From Pseudomonas duriflava (GTDB lineage: Bacteria > Pseudomonadota > Gammaproteobacteria > Pseudomonadales > Pseudomonadaceae), in NCBI RefSeq assembly GCF_007830155.1, contig NZ_VLKY01000006.1, positions 1 to 64,000 of the forward strand: 64,000 bases of DNA. Reading direction: 5' to 3'. The first letter of the stretch is position 1. Each line of letters begins with the position of its first letter. The notes under the pieces were generated by a model. It was given only the letters and a program-made list of their open reading frames with translations. It was not told where the DNA came from and did no database searches. The position numbers and the translations under genes were made by a program. Positions 1 through 9,879 of the stretch are shown here, one piece after another.

Positions 1-2
1 CA

Positions 3-1057
<1,055 letters not shown>

Positions 1058-1061
<4 letters not shown>

Positions 1062-1729
1062 TTCTTTTCGATCGGGTCAGCAAACGGTACCCGAACGGTC
1101 ACATTGGCTTGCATGAATTGTCGTTCCGTGCAGAGCGAGGCGAGATATTGTTCATTACTGGGCATTCAGGCGCTGGCAAAAGTACCTTGATGCGCCTGAT
1201 CCTGGCGATGGAGCGCCCCACCAGCGGTAAGCTGGCCCTGGCGGGGCAGGATATCTCGCGGATCAGCAATGCGCAGATCCCCTTTTTGCGCCGGCAGATT
1301 GGCGTAGTGTTCCAAAATCACCAACTGTTATTTGATCGTACGGTATTCGACAATGTAGCCCTGCCGCTGCAAATCCTCGGCTTGTCGAAGGTAGATATCG
1401 CCAAGCGGGTTACGGCTGCGCTCGAGCGTGTCAGCTTGAAGGATAAGATCGATGACTATCCGGCCGATTTGTCTACAGGGCAGCAGCAGCGTGTCGGTAT
1501 CGCCCGCGCAGTGGTGCACCGCCCAGCATTACTTCTCGCAGACGAGCCAACGGGTAATCTCGATCCGCGGCTAGCCTCGGAAATCATGGGTGTATTTGAA
1601 GACATTAACAGTCTAGGCACGACCGTGCTGATCGCCAGTCATGACCATGCTCTTATTGCCCGTTTGCGTCATCGCATGCTGACTTTGCAACGCGGCCGGT
1701 TGATCGGTGACGAGGAGAGTCCTACATGA
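1058..1729 (+). CDS. ftsE: Cell division ATP-binding protein FtsE
   Basis: ATPase subunit of the FtsEX ABC-type complex at the septum, which couples divisome assembly to activation of peptidoglycan hydrolases. The 223-residue length is normal. Walker [10 protein letters not shown] is at residues 35-43, the Q-loop in VVFQNHQ near 84-90, the ABC signature LSTGQQQ at about 138-144 and Walker B LLLADEP at 158-164. The start overlaps the ftsY stop by 4 nt and the stop overlaps ftsX by 4 nt (ATGA), so all three are one coupled operon. Confidence 0.97.
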
Positions 1730-2736
1730 GCGCCAAGGAGCTTCCACGGGGCGAAGTGCAAGGTGAAAAGCCGCAACGTCCTAAACACAGCAAGCCTGCT
1801 AAGCCCACGAGGGATTGGCGCAGTCCGCTGCATGCCTATTTCGAGGCTCATCGTACCGGTCTTCGCGACAGCTTGTGGCGTATGGCTCGGCAACCAATCG
1901 GCAGCTTTTTGACGTGCTTGGTGATGGGAATTGCTTTGGCGCTTCCCATGGGCGTTTCGCTACTGCTCAGCAATGTTGAGCGGCTAGGTGGTTCTTGGCA
2001 ACGGGCAGCGCAAATCTCAGTATTTCTGGATTTGAATATTCAAGAAGAGCAGGGCAAGCAGTTGCAGGAGCAGATTACTGCACTGCCTGATGTTGTCAAT
2101 GTCCGCTGGATTGGGCGAGACGAAGCCTTGCAGGAACTGCAGCAGCAGGCTGGGCTGGGCGAGGCGCTAAAAGAGTTACCGGAAAATCCATTGCCTTCAG
2201 TCATTTCCGTGACTCCACGTGAAATCGACAAAGGACGTTTGGATATGCTGCGCAGCCAATTGGCTGAATTGCCTGGCGTACAGCAAGTGCAGTTGGATAT
2301 GCAATGGGTGGAACGGCTCACAGCCATCCTGAAGTTGGGTGAACGCTTCGTTTTTGGGCTGACGGTCATATTGATCGTGGCATTGCTTCTGGTGATTGGT
2401 AATACAATTCGTCTGGCAATTGAAAACCGAAGAACCGAAATCGAGGTCATAAAACTGGTAGGCGGTACGGACGGTTACGTACGGCGTCCCTTTTTATATA
2501 TGGGGGCCCTTTATGGTGTCGGTGCAGGTGTAGCCGCCTGGGGGTTGCTAGCGTTCGGCCTTGACTGGCTGAATGAAGCTGTTATTGATTTGGCCGGACT
2601 TTACGGGAGCGATTTCGCCTTGGCGGGCGTTTCGTTCGATGAGGGTATGCAGTTACTCATTGGTGCAATATTGCTGGGCTACATTGGTGCCTGGCTGGCA
2701 GTTGCTCGTCATTTAAGAGAGCTGGCGCCCCGCTAA
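1726..2736 (+). CDS. ftsX: Cell division protein FtsX
   Basis: Membrane partner of FtsE that transmits ATP-driven conformational change to periplasmic amidase activators. The 336-residue protein has a basic, proline-rich cytoplasmic N-terminus (about 1-55), a first membrane segment near 62-82, the periplasmic ECD with the WIGRDEALQEL stretch typical of the family, and three membrane segments in the C-terminal FtsX domain (about 210-330) containing the NTIRLAIENRR motif. It begins inside the ftsE stop codon. A short TAAAAC/GTTTTA hairpin overlaps its stop codon but has no U-tract, so some read-through toward rpoH is possible. Confidence 0.96.
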   Translation: MSAKELPRGEVQGEKPQRPKHSKPAKPTRDWRSPLHAYFEAHRTGLRDSLWRMARQPIGSFLTCLVMGIALALPMGVSLLLSNVERLGGSWQRAAQISVFLDLNIQEEQGKQLQEQITALPDVVNVRWIGRDEALQELQQQAGLGEALKELPENPLPSVISVTPREIDKGRLDMLRSQLAELPGVQQVQLDMQWVERLTAILKLGERFVFGLTVILIVALLLVIGNTIRLAIENRRTEIEVIKLVGGTDGYVRRPFLYMGALYGVGAGVAAWGLLAFGLDWLNEAVIDLAGLYGSDFALAGVSFDEGMQLLIGAILLGYIGAWLAVARHLRELAPR

Positions 2737-2851
2737 AACCTGAGTTTTAACTTAATAAAAAGCTCTTGTAATTGTTCACTGTGGACTATCAATTCGATTG
2801 ATAATTAATATCCAACTCGTTGATTTAAAAGGTGAAAAGTTAATTTTTAGG

Positions 2852-2878
2852 GAACTGTAAGCCCTATTTTATGTCTGA
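2852..2878 (+). promoter_or_regulatory. AlgU/sigmaE-type promoter of rpoH
   Basis: GAACTG at 2852-2857 and TCTGA at 2874-2878 are separated by exactly 16 nt. The AlgU/RpoE consensus is GAACTT-N16/17-TCTGA, so there is one mismatch. It lies about 50 nt upstream of the rpoH start in an AT-rich 190-bp gap. AlgU-dependent transcription of rpoH is reported in P. aeruginosa. Confidence 0.75.
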
Positions 2879-2926
2879 TTCTTCAGTGATACACTGCCCT
2901 GTGCATAAGTGAATCGGAGGATTCGC

Positions 2927-3781
2927 ATGACCAATTCTCTGCAACCTGTTCCAACATTGGTTCCCGGCGCGAGCCTGGAAGCCTATGTCCACTCGGTCAA
3001 CAGTATTCCCATGCTGACCCCGGAGCGGGAGCGCGAACTGGCCGAACGCCTCTTTTATCATCAGGATTTAGAGGCGGCGCGGCAAATGGTGCTCGCGCAC
3101 CTGCGTTTTGTCGTACACATTGCCAAGAGTTATTCAGGCTATGGTCTGGCGCAAGCCGATCTGATTCAGGAAGGCAACGTTGGCCTGATGAAGGCTGTGA
3201 AACGCTTTAACCCGGAAATGGGTGTGCGTCTGGTTTCCTTTGCCGTTCACTGGATCAAAGCTGAGATCCATGAGTTTATCTTGCGTAACTGGCGCATTGT
3301 GAAAGTGGCTACTACCAAAGCTCAGCGTAAATTGTTTTTCAACCTGCGCAGCCAGAAAAAGCGTTTGGCTTGGCTGAACAATGACGAAGTACATGCGGTT
3401 GCGGCTAGTCTGGGTGTCGAGCCACGTGAGGTCCGTGAGATGGAGAGCCGCCTGACTGGCCAGGACATGGCATTTGACCCGGCTTCTGACGCCGACGATG
3501 ATGCAGCCTTTCAATCTCCGGCCCAATACCTAGAGGACAATCGTTACGATCCGGCTCGTCAATTGGAGGAGTCGGACTGGACCGATAACTCTACGGCTAA
3601 CCTACATGAAGCCTTAGAAGGCCTGGATGAGCGTAGCCGCGATATTTTGTATCAACGCTGGCTGGCCGAGGAAAAGGCGACGCTGCATGAATTGGCGGCT
3701 AAATACAACGTATCGGCCGAGCGTATTCGGCAGCTTGAAAAAAATGCCATGAACAAGCTCAAAGGACGTATCGCCGCATAA
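2927..3781 (+). CDS. rpoH: RNA polymerase sigma factor RpoH (sigma32)
   Basis: Heat-shock sigma factor directing transcription of chaperone and protease genes. Region 2 contains [17 protein letters not shown] and the -10-recognising [11 protein letters not shown] stretch. The RpoH box QRKLFFNLR, which separates sigma32 from housekeeping sigma factors, is present. A C-terminal region 4 helix-turn-helix ([16 protein letters not shown]) recognises the -35. I chose ATG 2927, which follows GGAGG at about 7 nt and gives 284 residues, the Pseudomonas length; an in-frame upstream codon at 2909 would add six residues without a good ribosome site. An AlgU-type promoter lies upstream and a strong terminator follows. 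Confidence 0.97.
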   Translation: MTNSLQPVPTLVPGASLEAYVHSVNSIPMLTPERERELAERLFYHQDLEAARQMVLAHLRFVVHIAKSYSGYGLAQADLIQEGNVGLMKAVKRFNPEMGVRLVSFAVHWIKAEIHEFILRNWRIVKVATTKAQRKLFFNLRSQKKRLAWLNNDEVHAVAASLGVEPREVREMESRLTGQDMAFDPASDADDDAAFQSPAQYLEDNRYDPARQLEESDWTDNSTANLHEALEGLDERSRDILYQRWLAEEKATLHELAAKYNVSAERIRQLEKNAMNKLKGRIAA

Positions 3782-3797
3782 GTTAGATATAAATCGG

Positions 3798-3821
3798 AAC
3801 CCCGCTTAGGCGGGGTTTTTT
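3798..3821 (+). terminator. Rho-independent terminator after rpoH
   Basis: An 8-bp stem AACCCCGC/GCGGGGTT with TTAG loop is followed by a run of T, 16 nt after the rpoH stop. Confidence 0.93.
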
Positions 3822-3982
3822 ATTTCCGCGGGTCAACGAAACGCCGAAAGGTGGACAGGCTCTAACGAGTCGCCAGAAGATATCCCATGGCCGTAATAGC
3901 AGTCGGTACCGGGAAGGAAATTGTTAAGGTCAGGTAAGTACCCGCTCTGGTAGGGGCTGCTTTGTCCGATAAGGAGTCAGGA

Positions 3983-4237
3983 ATGACGTTTCGTATATTT
4001 GTCATTGGTATCTGCTGTCTGTTCATGGTGGCATGCAGCAAGATTACCCAGGAGAACTACAATCGGCTCAAAGCCGGTCAGAGCAAGACCGAAGTTGAAG
4101 AGATACTGGGTAAACCGGCCGACTGCTCAGGAGCGTTGGGCTTGTCGAGTTGTACTTGGGGAGATAAGAATTCATTTATCAGTGTCCAATACGTCAACGA
4201 TAAAGTCGTCATGTATGCAGGACAGGGGTTGCGATGA
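3983..4237 (+). CDS. Small lipoprotein, DUF3862/SmpA-like fold (predicted)
   Basis: An 84-residue precursor with a lipoprotein signal peptide ending in the lipobox MVAC, so it should be lipidated and envelope-anchored. The mature part contains a YNRLKAGQSKTEVEEILGKP stretch typical of the BamE/SmpA/BLIP-like fold, in which two short repeats form a small binding domain; two cysteines (ADCSG, SSCTW) could form a disulfide. ATG 3983 is preceded by AAGGAG (3971-3976) and starts directly at the signal peptide; TTG 3962 would place seven polar residues before it. The stop overlaps the lipocalin start by 4 nt. Its partner is unknown. Confidence 0.8.
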   Translation: MTFRIFVIGICCLFMVACSKITQENYNRLKAGQSKTEVEEILGKPADCSGALGLSSCTWGDKNSFISVQYVNDKVVMYAGQGLR

Positions 4238-4797
4238 AGGCATCTACTAAATGGTTGTTCTTAGCCGGGGCGGTAGGTCTTCTGGCTGCGTGTGCCAGTG
4301 CGTCCAAGACGTCTGCACCGCCTGCCACAGTGGGGGCTTTGGATCTTGATCGCTACCAGGGCACTTGGTATGAGTGGGCGCGCCTCCCTATGTTCTTCCA
4401 GCGCAACTGTGTCGAGTCGGAAGCGCATTATCGTTTGCGAAGCGATGGCCGCATTGACGTGCTTAATCGCTGCCAGACGCGCTCAGGTGAGTGGGACGAG
4501 GCAACAGGTATAGCAGCGCCTATTGCTCCTGGAGTGACTGACCGCCTGGAGGTGCGCTTCGATACATGGTTTAGTGGAGTCTTACCCAACGTAGCTAAAG
4601 GGCCTTACTGGGTTCTTTATGTGGATCCGGACTATCAGACGGCCTTGGTGGGTAGCCCAGACAGAAAGTACCTTTGGCTACTGGCGCGCCAGCCTAATGT
4701 GATGGCTGCTCCGCGTGATACCTTGCTGCGTATCGCGCATGAGAAGGGCTATGACACGGCTAAACTGGTTTGGAGAGGAGAAACCTCCTCCCAATGA
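4234..4797 (+). CDS. blc: Outer-membrane lipoprotein lipocalin Blc
   Basis: Bacterial lipocalin, implicated in lipid or lysophospholipid binding and envelope maintenance. The 187-residue precursor has a signal peptide with lipobox LAAC at about residues 17-20. The lipocalin signature is clear: LDLDRYQGTWYEWARLP (GxW motif), the NRC segment, then GPYWVLYVDPDY and YLWLLARQP strands late in the barrel. The start overlaps the stop of the preceding lipoprotein gene (ATGA). Blc-type genes are often stress-induced, which would fit its place downstream of rpoH, but I see no promoter proving that here. Confidence 0.92.
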   Translation: MKASTKWLFLAGAVGLLAACASASKTSAPPATVGALDLDRYQGTWYEWARLPMFFQRNCVESEAHYRLRSDGRIDVLNRCQTRSGEWDEATGIAAPIAPGVTDRLEVRFDTWFSGVLPNVAKGPYWVLYVDPDYQTALVGSPDRKYLWLLARQPNVMAAPRDTLLRIAHEKGYDTAKLVWRGETSSQ

Positions 4798-4811
4798 GCA
4801 TGGAGATAAAC

Positions 4812-5321
4812 ATGATCAATACAGATTTCCGCCTATGGACCGAGGCGTTTGCTGATAACGGATTTATGACCAAGCGTCAGGAGTTTGATGTAGAGGCATT
4901 CGGTGCATCGGGTGAAAACGTTTCGCCAGCGTTGAGATGGGAAAATCCGCCTGCTGGAACCAAGAGTTTCGCTCTGACCGTTTATGATCCGGATGCGCCG
5001 ACAGGCAGTGGTTTCTGGCATTGGGTTGTAGCTAATATCCCAGCCGACGTTCGTGAGTTACAGGAGGGCGCAGGTAGTGCGGATGGCAGACTGCTTCCCG
5101 CAGATGCCATCCAGGTACGGAATGACTACGGTACAGTAGGTTTTGGTGGTGCTGCACCGCCTAAGGGCGACAAGGCGCACCGCTATATCTTCCAGATTCA
5201 TGCGTTGGGTGTAGAGCGTTTGCCGTTACCGGAAGATGCTACTAATGCTGTAGCGCGCTTCATGATTCATCTTAATCAGATTTCCTCGGCCGTTTATACC
5301 GGTCTATACGCAATTGATTAA
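4812..5321 (+). CDS. YbhB/YbcL family Raf kinase inhibitor-like (PEBP) protein
   Basis: Phosphatidylethanolamine-binding-protein fold; bacterial members have no firmly known reaction. Family landmarks are SPALRWENPPAGTKSFALTVYDPDAP (the DPDAP ligand-pocket motif), FWHWVVANIP and the GGAAPPKGDKAHRYIFQIHAL segment. ATG 4812 follows GGAGA at about 6 nt and gives 169 residues, near the usual length. An alternative ATG at 4794 overlaps the lipocalin stop and would indicate direct coupling. No signal peptide is seen, so it should be cytoplasmic. It ends the three-gene run begun by the small lipoprotein; a 10-bp hairpin follows. Confidence 0.9.
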   Translation: MINTDFRLWTEAFADNGFMTKRQEFDVEAFGASGENVSPALRWENPPAGTKSFALTVYDPDAPTGSGFWHWVVANIPADVRELQEGAGSADGRLLPADAIQVRNDYGTVGFGGAAPPKGDKAHRYIFQIHALGVERLPLPEDATNAVARFMIHLNQISSAVYTGLYAID

Positions 5322-5332
5322 CTACGGTTTCG

Positions 5333-5363
5333 TCGTGGTCAGACCGTTCGGGCCTGACCACGA
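5333..5363. terminator. Hairpin between convergent genes
   Basis: Perfect 10-bp stem TCGTGGTCAG/CTGACCACGA with an 11-nt loop, lying between the PEBP gene and the convergent hydrolase gene (stop at 5365). The U-tract is weak on both strands, so termination is inferred from position and stem strength. Confidence 0.65.
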
Positions 5364-5364
5364 T

Positions 5365-6171
5365 TTACTCTATGCTGTCATGAGTCAGTAGTCGCACTCC
5401 ACGTGCTTTCATCTCGGCCAGAAACTGTTGCCCTAGCGCTTCGAAACCTGGTACCGCATGACTGCAATCGCACAGCAAAACCAGCTTATGCAAGGCATCG
5501 TCACCTAGATGGCTTGCAATGTCTCTTACCGTTCCGGCTACACAATGCGAGAGGGCTTCGCCAGCGATCAGGATGGTTCCTGCTGCTGCCAAACGTTTTA
5601 GTAAAGTGAGGTTGGTTTGAGTGCCAGGGTCGTTTGGGTCGATTACTTCCGCGCGGATCGCTGAGTAATGTTCGGTTCCAGGATTGCTTCCCTTGGCAAT
5701 GAAGTCTACCGCCTTGAGTTGCTCTCGACCCCAGATATGCAAGGCATCGAGTAGGTCGGCTTGCACATTGTGTCCCCAGCTACCGATCAAGCAGTGTTCT
5801 GGCCAGATCGTCAGTTGGTAGCGTCCGCCTTCGGCTAGTCTCGTGAGGTAGTCCAGGCTATGGGAGTGTTGTCCTGGGTCACGAGCGCTCCAGCGGCCCT
5901 GTTTGAGATCATTCAGGCTGATCACTGTGAATGGAGAAGGTGATAAGCCCGCCTCATCATGCCACCAGTTTGGGTGGGCAATATGCAATGGATGATGTGA
6001 GTCAAGCGTTACATGTATGACATCGAGGCGGCTCCCCAGTCGACCAATAAGTTCTGCAACGCGACGTAGATCATCCGTCGCGCCAGGTACAGGCAAACTG
6101 GCACCGGAAATATCGCAAAAGTCATTTTGAGGGTCGATGATCAACAGGTGAACGGGGGTGGCTAGTGGCAT
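5365..6171 (-). CDS. Isochorismatase-family cysteine hydrolase (nicotinamidase-like)
   Basis: Predicted amidase of the nicotinamidase/isochorismatase superfamily. The Asp-Lys-Cys catalytic set is visible: Asp in IDPQNDFC near residue 13, Lys in VDFIAKGSNP in the middle, and the nucleophile in EALSHCVAGTVRD near residue 210. The HVTLDSHHPLHIAHP stretch resembles the metal-binding segment of nicotinamidases (DxH...H). At 268 residues it is longer than E. coli PncA (about 213). Nicotinamide deamidation is plausible, but the substrate is not decided by sequence. It lies downstream of a lipoprotein gene on the same strand, 47 bp apart. Confidence 0.82.
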   Translation of the reverse strand: MPLATPVHLLIIDPQNDFCDISGASLPVPGATDDLRRVAELIGRLGSRLDVIHVTLDSHHPLHIAHPNWWHDEAGLSPSPFTVISLNDLKQGRWSARDPGQHSHSLDYLTRLAEGGRYQLTIWPEHCLIGSWGHNVQADLLDALHIWGREQLKAVDFIAKGSNPGTEHYSAIRAEVIDPNDPGTQTNLTLLKRLAAAGTILIAGEALSHCVAGTVRDIASHLGDDALHKLVLLCDCSHAVPGFEALGQQFLAEMKARGVRLLTHDSIE

Positions 6172-6218
6172 GTTGAACTCCCGAGGCAGGCTAGCAATAG
6201 AGGGTAACCCTTAGAGTG

Positions 6219-6647
6219 TCATTGCCAGTCCAGGCGCGCTAGTTTCCAGTCGCCTCCTTCTCTCCACCACTCCATTCTGACTCGGTAGTGACGTGCTGCG
6301 TCGGGAATCAAGCCTTCCGCACCTGCCAAGCCAACATCGGCATCGGTATAGCCCTTGTTCGTATAGGTTGGGTCGAGCTGACTGTTCTTGCTAAAGGCTA
6401 GGATTTTTATTTGACGATAGCGCAGGAACAATCCTGTCATGGTCTGGCGCGCCCATTGCCGGTCGTTCATCTGCTGAGCTAGAAACTGGGGATGTAGCTG
6501 GTCGAATACAGCGCTGGTTTTCTTAGCTTCCAGATTAGCCTGCAATTGCTCGACAGCTTTGTCGAGCGCTGCCTGAGGGTCGTCCTGGCAACCGGAAAGA
6601 AAAAGAAAGGACAGCAGGAATAAGAGTGGAAAAATGTTAAAACGCAT
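6219..6647 (-). CDS. Predicted lipoprotein of unknown function
   Basis: A 142-residue precursor with a strongly hydrophobic signal peptide (residues 1-18) and lipobox LSGC, followed by acidic residues. The mature part is helical at first (DKAVEQLQANLEAKK) and then carries aromatic and charged strands ending in MEWWREGGDWKLARLDW, reminiscent of NTF2-like or SnoaL-like small envelope domains, but I cannot assign a family. Translation starts after an AGGA-like site. It lies upstream of the cysteine hydrolase on the same strand and divergent from pip. Confidence 0.75.
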   Translation of the reverse strand: MRFNIFPLLFLLSFLFLSGCQDDPQAALDKAVEQLQANLEAKKTSAVFDQLHPQFLAQQMNDRQWARQTMTGLFLRYRQIKILAFSKNSQLDPTYTNKGYTDADVGLAGAEGLIPDAARHYRVRMEWWREGGDWKLARLDWQ

Positions 6648-6747
6648 TGAGAGAATTCCTTTTCAATAAGTGGTTAGCGCTATGATGGGTAGAACCGGTC
6701 CATAAGACGACAAAGTCGCCATCCAAGCAAGCTTGAGGGGAAGTTTA

Positions 6748-7713
6748 ATGCACAGCCTCTATCCGGAAATTAAGCCCTATGCCCGACACGAGCTCGCAGT
6801 AGAAGAGCCTCATACGCTGTATGTTGACGAAAGCGGTTCGCCTGATGGGGTTCCGGTGCTTTTCGTGCACGGTGGCCCAGGGGCCGGCTGCGATGGGCTA
6901 AGTCGAAGATTTTTTGATCCGAGCTTGTATCGTATCGTCACGTTCGACCAGCGCGGATGTGGTCGCTCAACGCCTTATGCCAGCCTTGAAAAGAATACAA
7001 CCTGGGATCTGGTCGCGGATATGGAACGTATCCGAAGCGAGTTAGGCATTGATAAATGGGTGGTCTTTGGTGGGTCCTGGGGTTCTACATTGTCGTTGGC
7101 TTACGCCCAGACTTACCCTGAGCGGGTTCATGCCTTGATCCTGAGAGGCATATTCCTCTGTCGTCCCGAAGAGTTTCAGTGGTTCTATCAGGAAGGTGCC
7201 AGCCGCCTGTTTCCTGACTATTGGCAGGACTATGTTGCGCCGATTCCAGAGAATGAGCGAGACAACCTGATTCAGGCTTACTACAAGCGTTTGACCAGTT
7301 ATGACGAGATCGCCCAGATGGGCGCGGCTAAGGCATGGTCATGCTGGGAAGGACGTACGGCCACGTTGCGACCGAGTTCCGATGTTGTGGAGCGCTTCAC
7401 CGAGCATGCTTTGTCCATTGCCCGGATCGAGTGTCACTATTTTGTCAATAATGCGTTTCTAGAGCCGAACCAGCTCTTAAGAGATATGGATAAGATCGCC
7501 CATATTCCCGGGGTCATTGTCCATGGTCGCTACGATGTGATCTGCCCGCTCGAAAATGCTTGGGCGCTGCATAAGGCTTGGCCAAACAGTGAGTTGCAGA
7601 TCATTCGGGACGCCGGTCATGCAGCAGGGGAGCCGGGGATCTGTGATGCTCTCGTGCGCGCAACTGATAGGATAGGGCGGCAACTGCTCGACCTACCGCC
7701 GGAGGCCGAATGA
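6748..7713 (+). CDS. pip: Proline iminopeptidase
   Basis: Alpha/beta-hydrolase that removes N-terminal proline from peptides in the cytoplasm. The oxyanion segment FVHGGPGAG, the FDQRGCGRS motif, nucleophile elbow GGSWGS, the acid in GRYDVICP and the catalytic His in DAGHAAGE are all present. ATG 6748 follows AGGGGA and gives 321 residues, the usual size; an in-frame TTG at 6733 lacks spacing for a ribosome site. The stop overlaps the dtd start (ATGA), matching the conserved pip-dtd pair upstream of opgGH in Pseudomonas. Confidence 0.95.
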   Translation: MHSLYPEIKPYARHELAVEEPHTLYVDESGSPDGVPVLFVHGGPGAGCDGLSRRFFDPSLYRIVTFDQRGCGRSTPYASLEKNTTWDLVADMERIRSELGIDKWVVFGGSWGSTLSLAYAQTYPERVHALILRGIFLCRPEEFQWFYQEGASRLFPDYWQDYVAPIPENERDNLIQAYYKRLTSYDEIAQMGAAKAWSCWEGRTATLRPSSDVVERFTEHALSIARIECHYFVNNAFLEPNQLLRDMDKIAHIPGVIVHGRYDVICPLENAWALHKAWPNSELQIIRDAGHAAGEPGICDALVRATDRIGRQLLDLPPEAE

Positions 7714-8147
7714 AAGCGTTGATCCAACGTGTCACTGAGGCACGTGTCGATGTCGAGGGGCATACCATAGGGGCTATTGGCCCAGGGCTGCTGGCCTTAA
7801 TTGGTGTAGAACCCCACGATGATGAGTCAATCAGCGAGCGTATGCTGCACAAGCTACTAAACTATCGCATCTTCAGCGACGAAGCCGGGCGTATGAACCG
7901 TTCGCTGAGTGATGTAGGCGGCGGATTGCTCTTGGTGTCTCAATTTACTTTAGTAGCCGACACCCAAAGTGGGATGCGTCCCAGCTTCTCTACTGCAGCA
8001 CCGCCAGCTCAAGGCGCCGCGTTGTTTGAATATTTGGTTGGCTTGGCACGGTATCGCCACGCTGATGTAGCAACCGGACAATTTGGAGCCGATATGCAGG
8101 TTTCGCTGACCAATGATGGCCCAGTAACATTTTTATTGTCTATTTAA
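7710..8147 (+). CDS. dtd: D-aminoacyl-tRNA deacylase
   Basis: Hydrolyses D-aminoacyl-tRNAs, especially D-Tyr-tRNA, protecting translation from D-amino acids. The 145-residue length is standard. The diagnostic motifs [12 protein letters not shown] (SQxTL) and the C-terminal NDGPVTF, containing the Gly-cisPro pair used for chiral rejection, are intact, as is [11 protein letters not shown]. It is coupled to pip by a 4-nt overlap. Confidence 0.97.
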   Translation: MKALIQRVTEARVDVEGHTIGAIGPGLLALIGVEPHDDESISERMLHKLLNYRIFSDEAGRMNRSLSDVGGGLLLVSQFTLVADTQSGMRPSFSTAAPPAQGAALFEYLVGLARYRHADVATGQFGADMQVSLTNDGPVTFLLSI

Positions 8148-8313
8148 GCAAGAGACTCTTACAGGATTTCCTGAAGTGTCTATGATTGCGCAGTTTGAGT
8201 GGACGGGCACGACTTGCGCGGAATCATTCTCGAGCTCGTCAGTCCGAGAATTGCTTATCCGTAATGGCCATGCGGTCATTCAACGTATTTGTACGCTGAT
8301 TAAGGGGGCTGCG

Positions 8314-9879
8314 TTGTTTTTGAAAATTAATTCTAAGCCAGGTAAGGCTAAAGCCATTGTACTGAGCTTCACGGCCCTTATGGCCATGTTTGGAGCCAAG
8401 GCTTGGGCGTTCAGCCTCGATGATGTATCAGCACAGGCCAAAAGCTTGGCCGAGCAGAAGTTCGTTGCGCCCAAGAGCAATCTGCCGGCCGTCTTCCGAG
8501 ACATGAAGTTCGCGGATTACCAAAAGATTCAATTTCGCCAGGACAAAGCCTACTGGGCTGGCGAGAAAACGCCGTTCGAGTTGAATTTCTACCATCAAGG
8601 CATGCATTTCGACGTGCCGGTCAAGCTCAATGAGGTTACGGCAACGGGTGTTCATGAAATCAAGTATGACCCCTCGTTTTTTAACTTCGGCGATCTTACG
8701 TTGGATGAGGCCGCACTCAAGGATCTCGGTTTTGCCGGTTTCCGTGTTATGTACCCGCTTAACAAGCCAGACAAACAGGATGAGTTGATGACCCTGCTGG
8801 GTGCCAGCTACTTCCGGGTCATCGGTCGCGATCAAGTCTATGGGCTGTCGGCACGTGGTCTGGCTATTGATACAGCGCTGCCTTCTGGGGAGGAGTTTCC
8901 ACGCTTTCGAGAGTTCTGGATCGAGCATCCGCAGCCTGATCGCCGAAATCTAGTCATCTATGCTCTTCTGGACTCCCCTCGTGCAACGGGCGCTTACCGG
9001 TTGGTCGTAACTCCCGGCAGTGACAGTACCGTCGACGTGCAGGCTCGGATTTTCCTCCGTGACAATGTGGGCAAGCTAGGCATCGCGCCGTTGACCAGTA
9101 TGTATCTCTTTGGATCGAATCAGCCCAGTCCACAGATCAACTATCGCCCCGCATTACATGATTCCAATGGCCTGGCCATTCATGCCGGTAATGGCGAGTG
9201 GATCTGGCGCCCCCTCAATAATCCGAAGCGTCTATCGGTCAGTACTTATCAGATCGAGAATCCTAAAGGCTTCGGATTGCTGCAGCGTGGCCGCGACTTT
9301 GGTCGTTATGAGGATCTGGATGATCGCTATGACTTGCGCCCTAGCGGCTGGGTAGAAACTAAAGGCGATTGGGGTAAGGGCCGAGTAGAGCTGGTTGAGA
9401 TCCCAACGCCTGATGAAACCAACGATAACATTGTGGCATTCTGGACACCCGAGAGCTTACCGCCTTTAGGCGAGCCTCTCGATTTGAGCTACCGTCTGCA
9501 TTTCACTACGGACGAGCCAGCCTTACATTCGCCAGATATCGCCTGGGTTCAGCAGACCCGTCTATCTGTAGGTGATGTGAAACAGCCGAACCTGATTCGT
9601 CAGCCGGACGGCAGCACAGCCTTCATTATTGACTTTGCAGGGCCTGTATTGAAAAACCTGCCTGAGAACACTCAAGTGGCCTCTCAGGTAAGCCTCAATG
9701 AAAATGGTGAGCTGGTCGAAAATACGATTCGCTACAACCCTGTTACTAAGGGATGGCGTCTAACCTTGCGCTTGAAAGTAAAAGACCCAACCAAACCTGT
9801 TGAAATGCGCGCGGCGTTAGTGGAAGGCGACAAAACGCTGACCGAAACGTGGAGCTATCAGTTACCTGCCAATGAATAA
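8314..9879 (+). CDS. opgG: Periplasmic glucan biosynthesis protein OpgG (MdoG)
   Basis: Periplasmic protein required for making osmoregulated periplasmic glucans together with OpgH. The MdoG domain starts right after the signal peptide with [18 protein letters not shown] and continues through [15 protein letters not shown], typical of the family. I chose TTG 8314: it follows AAGGGGG (8302-8307) at 6 nt and gives a 521-residue protein with a normal signal peptide (basic n-region, hydrophobic core, cleavage after AWA). The frame is open further up to GTG 8176 and ATG 8182, but those starts would put about 45 non-signal residues before the hydrophobic core. The 3' end overlaps opgH by 8 nt. Confidence 0.93.
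   Translation: MFLKINSKPGKAKAIVLSFTALMAMFGAKAWAFSLDDVSAQAKSLAEQKFVAPKSNLPAVFRDMKFADYQKIQFRQDKAYWAGEKTPFELNFYHQGMHFDVPVKLNEVTATGVHEIKYDPSFFNFGDLTLDEAALKDLGFAGFRVMYPLNKPDKQDELMTLLGASYFRVIGRDQVYGLSARGLAIDTALPSGEEFPRFREFWIEHPQPDRRNLVIYALLDSPRATGAYRLVVTPGSDSTVDVQARIFLRDNVGKLGIAPLTSMYLFGSNQPSPQINYRPALHDSNGLAIHAGNGEWIWRPLNNPKRLSVSTYQIENPKGFGLLQRGRDFGRYEDLDDRYDLRPSGWVETKGDWGKGRVELVEIPTPDETNDNIVAFWTPESLPPLGEPLDLSYRLHFTTDEPALHSPDIAWVQQTRLSVGDVKQPNLIRQPDGSTAFIIDFAGPVLKNLPENTQVASQVSLNENGELVENTIRYNPVTKGWRLTLRLKVKDPTKPVEMRAALVEGDKTLTETWSYQLPANE

Noticed and set aside
2040-2450. 136-codon minus-strand open frame inside ftsX
   Set aside because: Ser/Cys-rich shadow of ftsX with no ribosome site.
2788-2802. 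ATCAATTCGATTGAT palindrome in the ftsX-rpoH gap
   Set aside because: Six-bp arms in AT-rich DNA are expected by chance; no second copy supports an operator.
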